Shown here piece by piece: positions 41,772-52,055 of a stretch of 64,000 bases of DNA. The translations under genes and the position numbers were made by a program. The notes under the pieces were generated by a model. The model saw only the letters and a program-made list of their open reading frames with translations, ran no database searches and had not been told where the DNA came from. Position 1 is the stretch's first letter. Every line of letters begins with the position of its first letter. The DNA is from Alistipes muris. GTDB lineage: Bacteria; Bacteroidota; Bacteroidia; Bacteroidales; Rikenellaceae. The stretch is from contig NZ_CALPDD010000010.1 in assembly GCF_943193205.1 (NCBI RefSeq), positions 30,074 to 94,073 of the forward strand. The letters are read 5' to 3'.

Positions 41772-44723
41772 ATGCAAAAAACCAAACTTTTACTCACGGT
41801 TCTTGCTCTTGCACTGTGCTTCGGCCCGGTAACGGCCGCCGCGCAGGGGGGGGGTAAAATCCAGGTGAGCGGCACGGTCACTGCGGCCGAGGACAAACAG
41901 CCTCTGATCGGAGTGAACGTGATCGCAGGAGTCACGACGGGCGTCTCGACGCTTATCGACGGCACCTACACCATTTCCGTGCCCGCAGGAACCCGACTGC
42001 TGTTCCAGTACATCGGCTACAAGGACGTAGAATTCGTGGTACCCGGCGGAAGCCCGGCCGTCCGCTACGACGTAGCGATGGAAAACGATTCGCAGGCTCT
42101 TGAAGACGTGGTGGTGATCGCCTACGGCGTCCGCAAGAAAGGCACGGTAGCGGGCTCGGTCGCGACCATCAAGGCCGAGAACATCGAAAACACGCCGACG
42201 GCGGCTTTCGACCAAGCGCTGCAAGGCCAGGTACCGGGTCTGTCGGTGATGGCCGTATCGGGCGAACCGAGCGAATCGACGATCATGAAAATCCGCGGCG
42301 TGAACTCGATAAACTCGGGCACGGCACCGCTCTATATTCTTGACGGCGTAGCGATTTCGAGCGCCGACTTCAACACGGTCAATCCGGCCGACATCGAATC
42401 GCTGTCGGTACTCAAGGACGCCTCGTCGACCTCGATCTACGGCGCCCGCGCCGCGAACGGCGTAATCGTCATCACGACCAAACGCGGCCGCATGGCCGAC
42501 CATCCGACCATCAACTACCGGATGCAACTGGGTTTCTCGCAGATAAACCAGCAAAACTGGAATATCATGAACACCGAGGAACGCATCCGCTATGAAAAGG
42601 AAATCGGCCAGACGGCGGGCAAGAACTACGACCTGCTGAGCAAGACCGACATAAACTGGCTGGATGCGGTCTACAACAATGCGGCACTGCTCCAGAACTA
42701 CGAACTCTCGGTATCGGGCGCCACGGAAAAGACCAACTACTATGTTTCGGGCGGCTACTACAACCAGGAAGGTACGGCCATCGGCTCGGGATTCGAGCGC
42801 TACTCGATACGTGCGAACGTAGAACAGCGCGCGGCGAAGTGGCTGAAAATCGGCACCAACACGGCACTGAACTACCAGGAAATACAACGTGCCGACGACG
42901 GGGTGATGACCTTGGTGACGCCGATTTCGGCGGCGCAGTTCATGATGCCCTACTGGAACCCCTACCGCAAAGACGGCTCGGTGGCCTCCATCGAAGACGG
43001 CAGCTGGAAAGGCCAGGGCCAGAACCCGCTGGAATGGACGGCGAACAACCCGCTGACATTCAAGAAATACAAAATATTCTCGTCGCTCTTTGCCGAAGCG
43101 ACCATCATCGAAGGACTGACCGTCCGCTCGCAATTCGGCATCGACTACTCCCACACGACGGGATTCGGCGTATCGTACCCCGAATACTCGCCCAATCTGA
43201 ACGACGGCACGGCGCAGCGCAGCTCGACCGACGGACTGAACCTCCAAATCACCAACACGATCAACTACGCACTGAAGCTGAACGACAAACACTCGTTCAA
43301 CTTCCTGCTGGGACACGAGGGAATCAACTACCACTACGAAGATTTCTCGCTGATAGCCAAAGGCCAGACGAACAACAAACTGACCAACATCAGCAACGCG
43401 ACGCGAGTGACGAGCTGGAACGACATGACGGACGACGACTACGGCTACCTGTCGTTCTTCGCCCGTGCGGAATACAACTATGACAACCGCTACATGGTCG
43501 AACTGGCGGCCCGTACCGACGCCTCGTCGCGCTTCGGCAAGGACAACCGCTGGGGCCGCTTCTGGTCGGTGGGCTTCATGTGGAACATGCGCAACGAACG
43601 CTTCATGGACAACGTGGGCCACTGGCTGACGAACGCCCAAATCCAATTCTCGACCGGAACCTCGGGCAACTCGGCCATACCCAACTACGAACATCTGGCC
43701 CTTATCGGCGGCGGTGCGAACTACGCGGGCAATGCGGGCGTAGCGCCCATCCAACAAAGCACCGACGGACTGAAGTGGGAAAAACCCTGGACGACGAACC
43801 TGGGTCTGCACTTCGGATTCTGGAACCGCTTGGAAGTAGACCTCGAACTCTACAACAAGAAGACCACGGACATGCTGATGGAAGTACCCCAGTCGTACTC
43901 GGACAACGGCTACGGATTCCGCTGGGACAACGTGGGCGGCATGGTGAACCGAGGTGTGGAACTTACCCTCTCGGGAACGCTGATTGCCCACAAAGACTTC
44001 CTGTGGACGGCCAACGCGACGGTCTCTTACACGAAGAACAAAATCACGGAACTCTACAACGGAGTACGGGAATACGAACTCGCCAACACGAGCAAGAAAC
44101 TGGTGGTGGGCCACGACGTAGGCGAATTCTACATCAACCGCTTTGCGGGTGTGAACCCTGCGAACGGCGACGCCCTGTGGTACACGAAAGACGGCGCGCT
44201 GACGACCGAACTGCGCGACGAAGACAAGGTGATGATCGGCAAGAGCATGTATGCCCCGTGGGAAGGCGGCTTCGGCACGTCGCTCTCGTGGAAAGGGCTC
44301 TCGCTGACGGCCCAGTTCAGCTGGGTGGCCGACCGCTGGATGATCAACAACGACCGCTACTTCAACGAATCGAACGGCCGCTTTGCGTCGAACAACCAGT
44401 CGCGCCGCCTGCTGGAACGCTGGAAAAAACCGGGCGACGTGACCGACATCCCGCGCCACGGAGTATACACCGAATTCGACTCGCGCCTGCTGGAAGATGC
44501 GTCGTTCCTGCGACTGAAGAACCTGATGCTGAGCTACTCGCTGCCGAAGAACCTGCTACAGAAGACGCGCGTACTGAACGGAGTGAGAATCTATGCGCAG
44601 GCGCAGAACCTCTTCACCTTCACGAAATTCTCGGGTCTGGACCCCGAAAGCCCGTCGAACATCTACATCGCCCAGTACCCTGCGGCGCGCCAGTTCACGT
44701 TCGGGCTCGACCTAACTTTCTAA
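41772..44723 (+). CDS. SusC/RagA family TonB-dependent transporter
   Basis: 983 residues with signal peptide MQKTKLLLTVLALALCFGPVTAAAQ and a carboxypeptidase-D-like regulatory domain (about 30-105, SGTVTAAEDKQPLIGVNVIAG...GYKDVEFVV). It then has a TonB box region (LEDVVVIAYG), the plug with FDQALQGQVPGLSV, IRGVNSINSGTAPLYILDGV and SIYGARAANGVIVITTKRG, and a long TonB-dependent barrel ending QFTFGLDLTF. It is the transporter half of a SusCD pair; SusD begins 18 bp downstream. The context (protease, no glycosidases) suggests peptides instead of glycans. The ATG at 41772 starts the signal peptide; the frame also opens 33 bp earlier. Confidence 0.95.
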   Translation: MQKTKLLLTVLALALCFGPVTAAAQGGGKIQVSGTVTAAEDKQPLIGVNVIAGVTTGVSTLIDGTYTISVPAGTRLLFQYIGYKDVEFVVPGGSPAVRYDVAMENDSQALEDVVVIAYGVRKKGTVAGSVATIKAENIENTPTAAFDQALQGQVPGLSVMAVSGEPSESTIMKIRGVNSINSGTAPLYILDGVAISSADFNTVNPADIESLSVLKDASSTSIYGARAANGVIVITTKRGRMADHPTINYRMQLGFSQINQQNWNIMNTEERIRYEKEIGQTAGKNYDLLSKTDINWLDAVYNNAALLQNYELSVSGATEKTNYYVSGGYYNQEGTAIGSGFERYSIRANVEQRAAKWLKIGTNTALNYQEIQRADDGVMTLVTPISAAQFMMPYWNPYRKDGSVASIEDGSWKGQGQNPLEWTANNPLTFKKYKIFSSLFAEATIIEGLTVRSQFGIDYSHTTGFGVSYPEYSPNLNDGTAQRSSTDGLNLQITNTINYALKLNDKHSFNFLLGHEGINYHYEDFSLIAKGQTNNKLTNISNATRVTSWNDMTDDDYGYLSFFARAEYNYDNRYMVELAARTDASSRFGKDNRWGRFWSVGFMWNMRNERFMDNVGHWLTNAQIQFSTGTSGNSAIPNYEHLALIGGGANYAGNAGVAPIQQSTDGLKWEKPWTTNLGLHFGFWNRLEVDLELYNKKTTDMLMEVPQSYSDNGYGFRWDNVGGMVNRGVELTLSGTLIAHKDFLWTANATVSYTKNKITELYNGVREYELANTSKKLVVGHDVGEFYINRFAGVNPANGDALWYTKDGALTTELRDEDKVMIGKSMYAPWEGGFGTSLSWKGLSLTAQFSWVADRWMINNDRYFNESNGRFASNNQSRRLLERWKKPGDVTDIPRHGVYTEFDSRLLEDASFLRLKNLMLSYSLPKNLLQKTRVLNGVRIYAQAQNLFTFTKFSGLDPESPSNIYIAQYPAARQFTFGLDLTF

Positions 44724-44741
44724 ACAGCGGACCACAAGATA

Positions 44742-46277
44742 ATGAAAAGAATAGAACACCATATCAAAATCTGCTTCGCGGCGTTCGCTCTGCTGATGGG
44801 TGCGGTCTCCTGCCTGGACAAGTTTCCGGGGCAGTCGATACCCGAAAACGGCGGGATGCAGAACTACAACGATGCCGAACAGCACGTGGTCGGCATCTAC
44901 TCCAGTCTGAAGAGCGCGGCCCTCTACACGGGCTATCTGACGCTGCTGCCGGACATCCAGAGCGACCTGGTATATGCGGTGGAAGGCAACAGCAACATCT
45001 ACGGCAACCACTACCTGTGGACCGTGCGCTCGACCAACTCCGAAATCGAAGCGGTCTACGGCTCGCTCTACACGACCATCGGCGACTGCAACTTCTATCT
45101 GGACCGCATCGACGCGGTGAAAGCCAAGGAAACCGACGACGAGAAACTCGACGAACTGGACATCTACACGGGCGAAGTGTACGCCATCCGTGCGCTCTGC
45201 TACTCGGAACTGCTGAAATGCTTCTGCAAAGCCTACGACCCGGCGACGGCCGAAAATGAACTGGGAGTGGTACTCCGCACGAAATACTTCGAGAAAGAAC
45301 CCGTGCGCCGTGCATCGCTCTACGATTCGTATGCGCTTGTGCTGGAAGACCTGGCGAAAGCCGAAGCCCTGCTCTCCGATGAAGAAAAGAACAACGAAGC
45401 CAACTCGATCTACTTCACCCTTGCGGCGGCCCAAGCGCTCCATGCACGTGTGGCCCTCTACATGCAGGACTGGGAGACGGCCATCGAATACTCGTCGAAA
45501 CTTATCGACGAACACAACTTCACGCTGGCCAATGCGAAAACCGCCATCACGTCGGACGGCTTGACACAGTTCGACTACATGTGGTTCTACGACAAAAGCC
45601 CCGAAGTGATTTTCCGCATAGATCTTCTCGTAACCGACAAGACGGGCGACCTGGGTGCAGCGTTTCTGAACTTCACCCGCGACTACCGCTACTTCTACCC
45701 GGACTTCGCTCCGGCGCAATGGGTACTCAGCGCCTACGGCCAAAACGACCTGCGCTATGCGAGCTACTTTGCCGACAAGAGCAACGGCATTGTCATCGGC
45801 TATGGCAACGGCATGAAATCGCCGGTGCTGGTGAAGTACTACGGCAACCGGACATTCGTCCAAAGCAACATATTCCACCGCTGCATGCCCAAACCCTTCC
45901 GGCTGGCGGAACAATATCTGATTCGTGCGGAAGCCTACTGCAATCTGCCGACGCCCAACTACTCGGCGGCGAGCAAGGACCTGACGACTCTGAGCCAGAG
46001 CCGCCACCAGACAGGCGGCACGCTGAACGTCACGCAGGCCAACTGGAAAGAACAGATATCCAACGAACGGGTGCGCGAACTCTACATGGAGGGATTCCGC
46101 CTGCACGACCTCAAACGCTGGAAGATGGGCTTCGAGCGCAAGAAACAGAGCTACGCGATGGAAGAAGGAAGCACGCTGAAAATCGAGGGCGACGACCCGC
46201 GCATGGTCTGGCCGATTCCGCAGCACGAACTGGACGCCCCGGGCTCGGAAATCCTGCCCAACGAAAGCAACAAATAA
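44742..46277 (+). CDS. SusD/RagB family outer-membrane lipoprotein
   Basis: 511 residues with lipobox GAVSC and the SusD pattern: a repetitive helical (TPR-like) frame around SAALYTGYLTLLPDIQSDLVYA, YCELLKCFCKAYDPAT-type segment (here CYSELLKCFCKAYD), LAAAQALHARVALYMQDWETAIEYS, LAEQYLIRAEAYCN, and the C-terminal ERVRELYMEGFRLHDLKRWKMGF followed by WPIPQHELD. SusD acts as the lid over SusC and captures ligand. It follows SusC by 18 bp. Confidence 0.95.
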   Translation: MKRIEHHIKICFAAFALLMGAVSCLDKFPGQSIPENGGMQNYNDAEQHVVGIYSSLKSAALYTGYLTLLPDIQSDLVYAVEGNSNIYGNHYLWTVRSTNSEIEAVYGSLYTTIGDCNFYLDRIDAVKAKETDDEKLDELDIYTGEVYAIRALCYSELLKCFCKAYDPATAENELGVVLRTKYFEKEPVRRASLYDSYALVLEDLAKAEALLSDEEKNNEANSIYFTLAAAQALHARVALYMQDWETAIEYSSKLIDEHNFTLANAKTAITSDGLTQFDYMWFYDKSPEVIFRIDLLVTDKTGDLGAAFLNFTRDYRYFYPDFAPAQWVLSAYGQNDLRYASYFADKSNGIVIGYGNGMKSPVLVKYYGNRTFVQSNIFHRCMPKPFRLAEQYLIRAEAYCNLPTPNYSAASKDLTTLSQSRHQTGGTLNVTQANWKEQISNERVRELYMEGFRLHDLKRWKMGFERKKQSYAMEEGSTLKIEGDDPRMVWPIPQHELDAPGSEILPNESNK

Positions 46278-46290
46278 AAGAAGACGAAAC

Positions 46291-47205
46291 ATGAAACGAA
46301 TCATAACGGTCATATCGGCTGCCACGCTCCTTGCTGCACTCGTACCGGGCTGCAACCAGGAACGCACGACCTACTCCGACGCCGAATATGTGATGTTCGC
46401 CGACACGATGTCGCTGCACATGATACCCGACGATGCGGAACACTACTTTGCGGTGCAAGTAGCCTCGACGAAGTCGTGCGACTACGACCGCACGTTCGGC
46501 GTAGAGGTAATCGACAAGGGCAGCAAAGCCATCGAAGGGCTACACTACCGACTGAAGAGCAACACGATAACCATACCGGCGGGCAAGCTGGCGACGGAAA
46601 TCCTGGTCCACGGCAACTATGCGGCGCTAGAAATCGCCGACACGGTGAACTTCAACCTGCGCCTGGTGATGCCGGAACAACTGGAATGGGAATTCTACGG
46701 CAACGGCACGAACGTGAAGATGGTCAAGAGCTGCCCCTTTGCATTGGAAAACTACACGGGCTGGTGTGTGGTCACCTCGACGTTCCTGCAAGACTACCCG
46801 GGAGTGGACAACAAGAGCATACAGAGACTGATCCGCACAGAAAAACACCCGACGGAAGAAAACCTTGTCATTCTGCATGACTGGCTGTTCAACGGCTACG
46901 ACGTAACTCTGCGCTTCGACCCCACGGATCCTGCCGAACCGAAAGTGTCGATGGATTCGGACCAGGTGATCTCCGACGAAGCATCGGTATTCGGAATCAT
47001 CCGCGGCGACAACAAAATCCTGACGGAAAGCGCCCAGAACTATGTATCGTACTACAGCGCGTGCGAAAACTTCGCAGCGCTCTGGTCCCACATGTATGTG
47101 GAGAACCTGGGTACGCCTGTGGGCTCGGTAGGCAACTTCTACACGATACTGGAATGGGTCAGCGACGAAGAAGCGGACCGTCTGCAACGAGAAGAAGGCA
47201 TGTAA
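46291..47205 (+). CDS. DUF4984/DUF4843-like surface lipoprotein
   Basis: 304 residues with a lipoprotein signal (LAALVPGC). The N-terminal 120 residues look like a beta-sandwich of the DUF4843 kind (YHFAVQVASTKSCDYDRTFGVEVIDKGSKAIEGLHYRL-type pattern; IPAGKLATEILVHGNY). The C-terminal half contains ENYTGWCVVTSTFLQDYPG and YDVTLRFDPTDP, as I recall for DUF4984. Such proteins sit directly after SusD in SusCD loci and can be stable accessory subunits. It lies 13 bp after SusD. Family naming is from memory and moderately sure; the context is firm. Confidence 0.65.
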   Translation: MKRIITVISAATLLAALVPGCNQERTTYSDAEYVMFADTMSLHMIPDDAEHYFAVQVASTKSCDYDRTFGVEVIDKGSKAIEGLHYRLKSNTITIPAGKLATEILVHGNYAALEIADTVNFNLRLVMPEQLEWEFYGNGTNVKMVKSCPFALENYTGWCVVTSTFLQDYPGVDNKSIQRLIRTEKHPTEENLVILHDWLFNGYDVTLRFDPTDPAEPKVSMDSDQVISDEASVFGIIRGDNKILTESAQNYVSYYSACENFAALWSHMYVENLGTPVGSVGNFYTILEWVSDEEADRLQREEGM

Positions 47206-47265
47206 TACGGGAAACGGCGAAAAGCGTTCTCTTTAATTATAGCGTTTAACGAAAAGTCAAAAATC

Positions 47266-49284
47266 ATGAAAAAGAACTTTTTGCATTGGGCGATGCTTCT
47301 GACCGCAGGTCTGAGCCTTGCACTGGTGTCCTGCTCGGAGACGGGTGAAGACGGCCCCGCAGGAACCCCCGTATTCCCCGAAGCCATAGAAACCGCGATC
47401 ATACCCGGCGAAAGCCATACCCTCGCATTCGAGGCCAACATGAAATGGGAAGTCTCGATTCCGGAAAACGCGTCCCAATCGTTCTACATTGCGGACGGCG
47501 AACACAAGGTGCTGACGCAATACGGCGAAGCCGGAAAGGCGGAAGTGACTATCGGAACCTATGAAATAGAGAACTTCGACGACGCACCCAAGTGCGAAGT
47601 GACGCTGACCATGGGCGGCCAGTCGAAAGTAATTGCGACGCTGAGCATCGAACAACAAGAACGCGCCTTGACGCTCTACACGAGCAAGATGGAAGGCGGC
47701 AGCTTTGTTTATGCTTCGGAAGGAGAACTGGGCTACATATACAATGAAACCCCGGCGCAGACCATCGAACTGGCATGGCCGTCGGGGCTCTCGGGCTACA
47801 TGTACCCGATTCTGGTGGAAGCCAACTTCGCATGGCGCCTGGCCGAGAAATCGGAATGGCTGTCCGAAGCCGACTACAAAGGCGAAGCCGGCGAACAAGT
47901 GGAAATCCTGCTGAAAGCCGACCCGACGAAATACCCGCTGGACGGTGACCAGGAAGGCAAATTCGTATTGTGCGCCCGCAACAACCCGGACCTGAAATAC
48001 GCCTACACGGTCAAGATACCCGCCTGCCGCAACCACTACGAAATGACGGGATTCGTGGCCGAAAGCCGCTTCAACGCCAAAGGCAAGTTCTTCAGCGCGG
48101 GCAGCAGCTCGGCAGGAGCTTGGGTCGACGGCGGAGCGCACGGCGACATTGTAAGCGTGGAAGAACCGGTAATTTTCAAGTTTGCCAAAATAACGGAAAT
48201 GGGCGGCAACAGCTATCTGGAAGCAGACGCATCGCAGACAACGTGGCTCAAAATCGAAAGCACCGTATCGGATGCGAACAACGTACTCAAAGAACGCCGC
48301 TACACGATTACGGTAACGGAAAACGCAGGCGATGCCCGCGAAGCCGTGATTGTAGCTCTGCCCGCCTCGGTCGCCGAAGGCCTCCAAGCCTGGAAGCTTG
48401 CCGACATGGACATCAAGGAAGAATACCAGCCGTACATTATGACGCGGGTGAACCAAGGTGCGAAACCCGACCTTGTATCGGCGGTGAACCCGGAGGGTAT
48501 GACCGAAGTAGGCGCGGAACTGAAAAGACTTTCGCCCGACGAATATGGCTGGATAATGACGGAATTCAAAGTTAACGATGGTTTCCAACTGACCTACACC
48601 AAGGGATGGTCGAATGAAGATTCCAAGTTGGAACTGGCTCAGGAATACACCGCATACAAAGCCTACGACTACAATCGGAAAGAAATGTCGCAAGCAGATT
48701 CGTGGCTGGCGGTACGCCAGGCCAACGACGGCTTTGTTATCGACATGACCCCCTCGAAAGACAAATGCGGAGCTCAGTCGCAGGCAGATGAACAACTGGC
48801 CCATGTAGGCTACATTGTCTTTGAAAATGCGGAGGGTGCATTCGTAATGATTCGCTGCATCTACGACGAAAACGCCAGCATCGGCGGAGACGACGGAGCA
48901 ATCAAGGTAGAATTCCAATACCCGCAGTATGCCCCGATGATAGACGAATCGTCGCTCGAACTGCTGACCTCGGGCCCGCTTTTCGAGGAATACAACCCGG
49001 GCAACGGAGCACCGGTATATCACCTGACGTTCCGCAAACTCACTGCGACGATGTCGGCACTGAAAGGACTGCCGGAAAAAGGCAGCTCGAACGCCGACGA
49101 ATGGCTGAACTACGAACCGGGCGACGGAACGACGATCATCTCGATGGACGCCACGAAACTCCCGGAAGGCCAGAAGACGATGACCAACAGCATTGTGTTC
49201 TACAATGCGTCGTGGCAGACGGCAGTAGTACTTGTCTGCACGCTTGACCTGACGAACTACGATTCGGGAGAAGACGAGGAATAA
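47266..49284 (+). CDS. DUF5003-like surface lipoprotein
   Basis: 672 residues, lipobox SLALVSC. The mature part is acidic and beta-rich, with an N-terminal BACON-like strand set (ESHTLAFEANMKWEVSIPENASQSFYI) and a long C-terminal region with alternating beta segments (YTITVTENAGDAREAVIVALPAS; GYIVFENAEGAFVMIRCIYDE). I associate this with DUF5003 proteins next to DUF4984 genes in SusCD operons. It has no catalytic motif that I can see. It is 60 bp after the previous gene and is followed by a hairpin that may reduce readthrough to the LRR genes. Confidence 0.6.
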   Translation: MKKNFLHWAMLLTAGLSLALVSCSETGEDGPAGTPVFPEAIETAIIPGESHTLAFEANMKWEVSIPENASQSFYIADGEHKVLTQYGEAGKAEVTIGTYEIENFDDAPKCEVTLTMGGQSKVIATLSIEQQERALTLYTSKMEGGSFVYASEGELGYIYNETPAQTIELAWPSGLSGYMYPILVEANFAWRLAEKSEWLSEADYKGEAGEQVEILLKADPTKYPLDGDQEGKFVLCARNNPDLKYAYTVKIPACRNHYEMTGFVAESRFNAKGKFFSAGSSSAGAWVDGGAHGDIVSVEEPVIFKFAKITEMGGNSYLEADASQTTWLKIESTVSDANNVLKERRYTITVTENAGDAREAVIVALPASVAEGLQAWKLADMDIKEEYQPYIMTRVNQGAKPDLVSAVNPEGMTEVGAELKRLSPDEYGWIMTEFKVNDGFQLTYTKGWSNEDSKLELAQEYTAYKAYDYNRKEMSQADSWLAVRQANDGFVIDMTPSKDKCGAQSQADEQLAHVGYIVFENAEGAFVMIRCIYDENASIGGDDGAIKVEFQYPQYAPMIDESSLELLTSGPLFEEYNPGNGAPVYHLTFRKLTATMSALKGLPEKGSSNADEWLNYEPGDGTTIISMDATKLPEGQKTMTNSIVFYNASWQTAVVLVCTLDLTNYDSGEDEE

Positions 49285-49308
49285 CGCCCGAACCCGACCT
49301 GCGAAACG

Positions 49309-49336
49309 AAGGCCCCGTCCCACGGGGCGGGGCCTT
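49309..49336 (+). terminator. Intra-operon hairpin (partial terminator)
   Basis: AAGGCCCCG and CGGGGCCTT form a perfect 9 bp stem with a 10-base loop; the T tract is weak (TTTATA). It separates the SusCD complex genes from the LRR and protease genes and may set a lower expression level for the latter. Confidence 0.6.
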
Positions 49337-49386
49337 TATACCGAAAGAACGATAATTAACAGAGAACACAGCACAAGGTTTTGAAC

Positions 49387-52041
49387 ATGAAACTTTTCAA
49401 ACTCATCCTGCTTGCGACGGCGACGTGCATGGCGATGACCCTGCTGGGCGGATGCTCCGAAGACGGCACCGACAACCGGGAACTCGACTACGGCCATGTA
49501 CAGTTCAAACTCTACAAGGAGGTCTCCTACGAAAAAACGACGCTGGCGGGCCGTGCGGTACAAACGCAGCTGGACTACCTGTCGGACGCGACGAAAGTGA
49601 CGGTACGTCTGGACTACAACGGCACCATGCTTGCCCAGACCCTGACGCTGGATGCGGCGGACAAGGACGCGGCGGAATACGGCCTGCGAAGCACCAAACT
49701 CAAACTACTGACGGGAAATTACCGGGTAGTGGCGTTCTCGCTCTATGACAAGCACGACGAACTGCTCTACAACGGCCTGCCGCAACAGAACGAACTGACC
49801 GTGGCAGCGGGCGGACTGACGACCCACGACCTGACGGTGAACGTGACGCCGCGCGGCAAAGTACGCGTCACGCTGCTGAAAGACATGTCGGACTTTGTCC
49901 GGACCCGCGCCGGCAACGTAAACCGCCAATACACGTTCGACGAAATCAAACACACGGACCTGACGGTACAGAACACCGAAACGAACGACCTGACGACGTT
50001 CGAGAAACTGCCGATGGAATTTGCCATCCACTTCGACGAACAGAACGAAGCAAACGGCACGTTCGGCTACCAGACCTCGTCGAGCAAATGCGACTCGCTG
50101 CTGTCGCTGCCTGCGGGCGAATACCGCATAGTCTCGTATGTGACCTACGACAAGAACAAGACCGTCCTTGAGACGAACGCCCGGCCTGCCGCGGCGAACT
50201 TCACGGTGGAAGACAACGAAACGACCGAAATCAAAGCCAAAATCGCGCTCTACGAAAGCGACGAATATATCAAGGACTACTACGCACTGAAGGCCATTTG
50301 GGAAGCCCTCGACGGCCCGCGCTGGTCCTATGCGGGCGAAAGCTACAACCCGGGAGCCAACTGGGACTTCAACAAGGACCCCGACCTGTGGGGCGCCCAA
50401 CCGGGCGTGCAGCTCCACGACAACGGCCGCGTAGCGCGTCTGGACCTGAGCGGATTCGGATTCCGCGGCGACATGCCTGCGGCCATCGGCCAACTGACGG
50501 AAATGATCGAACTCTACTTAGGTACGCAGAACGACAAAAACTACTATGACCCGACGGAAGACCTGGCGACGAGCATGGCGAACCGTGCGCGCAACCGGAT
50601 GGCCAACCACAAGGCATACTACGAAAAACACCACCCGGCGACGCAGATGTCGTGGCCCTGTGCCCTTGCCCTGCGCGAACACGACATCCACACGCCCTCG
50701 ACGGCACTCTATGACGAGGGCTACACGGAAAACCAGATATTCGACACCCAGGGCAACCAACTCAACATCCGCCCGGCGGCCAACCTCCACGGCAAAATCT
50801 GCAACGGTCTCAAATCGCTGCCCAAGGAGATCGGCAACCTGAAGAAACTGGAAATCCTCAACATAGCCAACAGCGAAATCAAGGAACTGCCGGCCGAAAT
50901 GGTCCAGCTGGAGAGCTGCACCGACCTGGAACTCTACAACTGCCCGAAGATGGAACAATTCCCGCAAGTGCTGGCCGAAATGCCGAAACTTGTGTCGCTG
51001 AACATCTCGGAAAACAAACAATGGAGCGAACACGACCCGGACGGACTGGCCGCGGGCCTGGAAGCGATAGGCAACGGAAAATCGCAGAACGTACTGCAAC
51101 TCTTCTACTGCCGCAACAACAACGTGACGGCCATACCGGACTCGTTCCGCAATCTGAAGAAACTGGGCGCGCTGGACATGTGCGAAAACAAAATCAGCAA
51201 ACTGCCCGCGGGAGGTCTGGGAGAAGTGGCCCCGACGGAGATACGCCTGGACCACAACCTGATCGAAGAATTCCCGACGACGAACGGAAAATTCTGCCCG
51301 ATGGAAGACATGGAGACCTTCTCGGCGACCTACAACAAACTGAAGGTATTCCCCAACATCTTCTCCTCGAAAGGCAAGTATGTGATAAAGACCGTAGACT
51401 TCTCCTACAACGAAATCGAAAAACTGCCGGACGACTTCAACGGAATTCTGGTCAACACGCTGACGCTGGCGAACAACAAGATAAAGGTATTCCCCAAGGA
51501 ACTGCTGAGCGGAACGAACTCCTATGTGAGCTACATCATCCTGCGCGGAAACGGCATGACCGAGATACCGGAAGGCTCGTTCAAAGGCGAATTCGCGGCC
51601 TCGCTGGCCTCGCTGGACCTGACCTACAACCGACTGAAGGAACTGCCGAAGGACTTCACGGCCGAAGATCTGCCCTATCTGTACGGAGTGGACCTGTCGT
51701 ACAACGCCTTTGCGTCGTTCCCCTACAAACCGCTCAACTCATCGGGACTGACGGTATTCGCCGTACGCGGACAACGCGACGACAACGGAGCCCGCTGCCT
51801 GCGCGAATGGCCGACGGGAATCTACAAACACACGGGACTGCGAGGGCTGTTTCTGGGGTCGAACGACCTGCGCAAGGTAGACGACAAGATTTCGTATCTG
51901 ATCTACAACCTTGACATCAGCGACAACCCGAACATAGTATTCGATGCGTCGGACATCTGCATCTACTGGCGGAACGGAGCCTACATGCTTGTGTACGACA
52001 AGACGCAGAAGATCATCAACTGCGACGAAATGCTGCAATAA
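49387..52041 (+). CDS. DUF4458-type leucine-rich-repeat surface lipoprotein
   Basis: 884 residues with lipobox LLGGC. Residues about 30-290 form two similar beta domains (VQFKLYKEV...TKLKLLTGNYRVVAFSLYDK; SLPAGEYRIVSYVTYDKNKTV), like the DUF4458 N-terminal part. From about 300 on there is a leucine-rich-repeat solenoid with many LxxLxLxxNxIxxLP units (LEILNIANSEIKELPAEM, LGALDMCENKISKLPAG, VDFSYNEIEKLPDDF, LDLTYNRLKELPKDF). LRR proteins bind other proteins, which supports a protein substrate for this locus. It sits 102 bp after the hairpin and 14 bp before the next gene. Confidence 0.82.
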   Translation: MKLFKLILLATATCMAMTLLGGCSEDGTDNRELDYGHVQFKLYKEVSYEKTTLAGRAVQTQLDYLSDATKVTVRLDYNGTMLAQTLTLDAADKDAAEYGLRSTKLKLLTGNYRVVAFSLYDKHDELLYNGLPQQNELTVAAGGLTTHDLTVNVTPRGKVRVTLLKDMSDFVRTRAGNVNRQYTFDEIKHTDLTVQNTETNDLTTFEKLPMEFAIHFDEQNEANGTFGYQTSSSKCDSLLSLPAGEYRIVSYVTYDKNKTVLETNARPAAANFTVEDNETTEIKAKIALYESDEYIKDYYALKAIWEALDGPRWSYAGESYNPGANWDFNKDPDLWGAQPGVQLHDNGRVARLDLSGFGFRGDMPAAIGQLTEMIELYLGTQNDKNYYDPTEDLATSMANRARNRMANHKAYYEKHHPATQMSWPCALALREHDIHTPSTALYDEGYTENQIFDTQGNQLNIRPAANLHGKICNGLKSLPKEIGNLKKLEILNIANSEIKELPAEMVQLESCTDLELYNCPKMEQFPQVLAEMPKLVSLNISENKQWSEHDPDGLAAGLEAIGNGKSQNVLQLFYCRNNNVTAIPDSFRNLKKLGALDMCENKISKLPAGGLGEVAPTEIRLDHNLIEEFPTTNGKFCPMEDMETFSATYNKLKVFPNIFSSKGKYVIKTVDFSYNEIEKLPDDFNGILVNTLTLANNKIKVFPKELLSGTNSYVSYIILRGNGMTEIPEGSFKGEFAASLASLDLTYNRLKELPKDFTAEDLPYLYGVDLSYNAFASFPYKPLNSSGLTVFAVRGQRDDNGARCLREWPTGIYKHTGLRGLFLGSNDLRKVDDKISYLIYNLDISDNPNIVFDASDICIYWRNGAYMLVYDKTQKIINCDEMLQ

Positions 52042-52055
52042 ACAGAGCGACGAAC

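Noticed and set aside
41790..44459. 889-codon minus-strand frame under susC
   Set aside because: Antisense shadow; the plus strand encodes a complete SusC protein.
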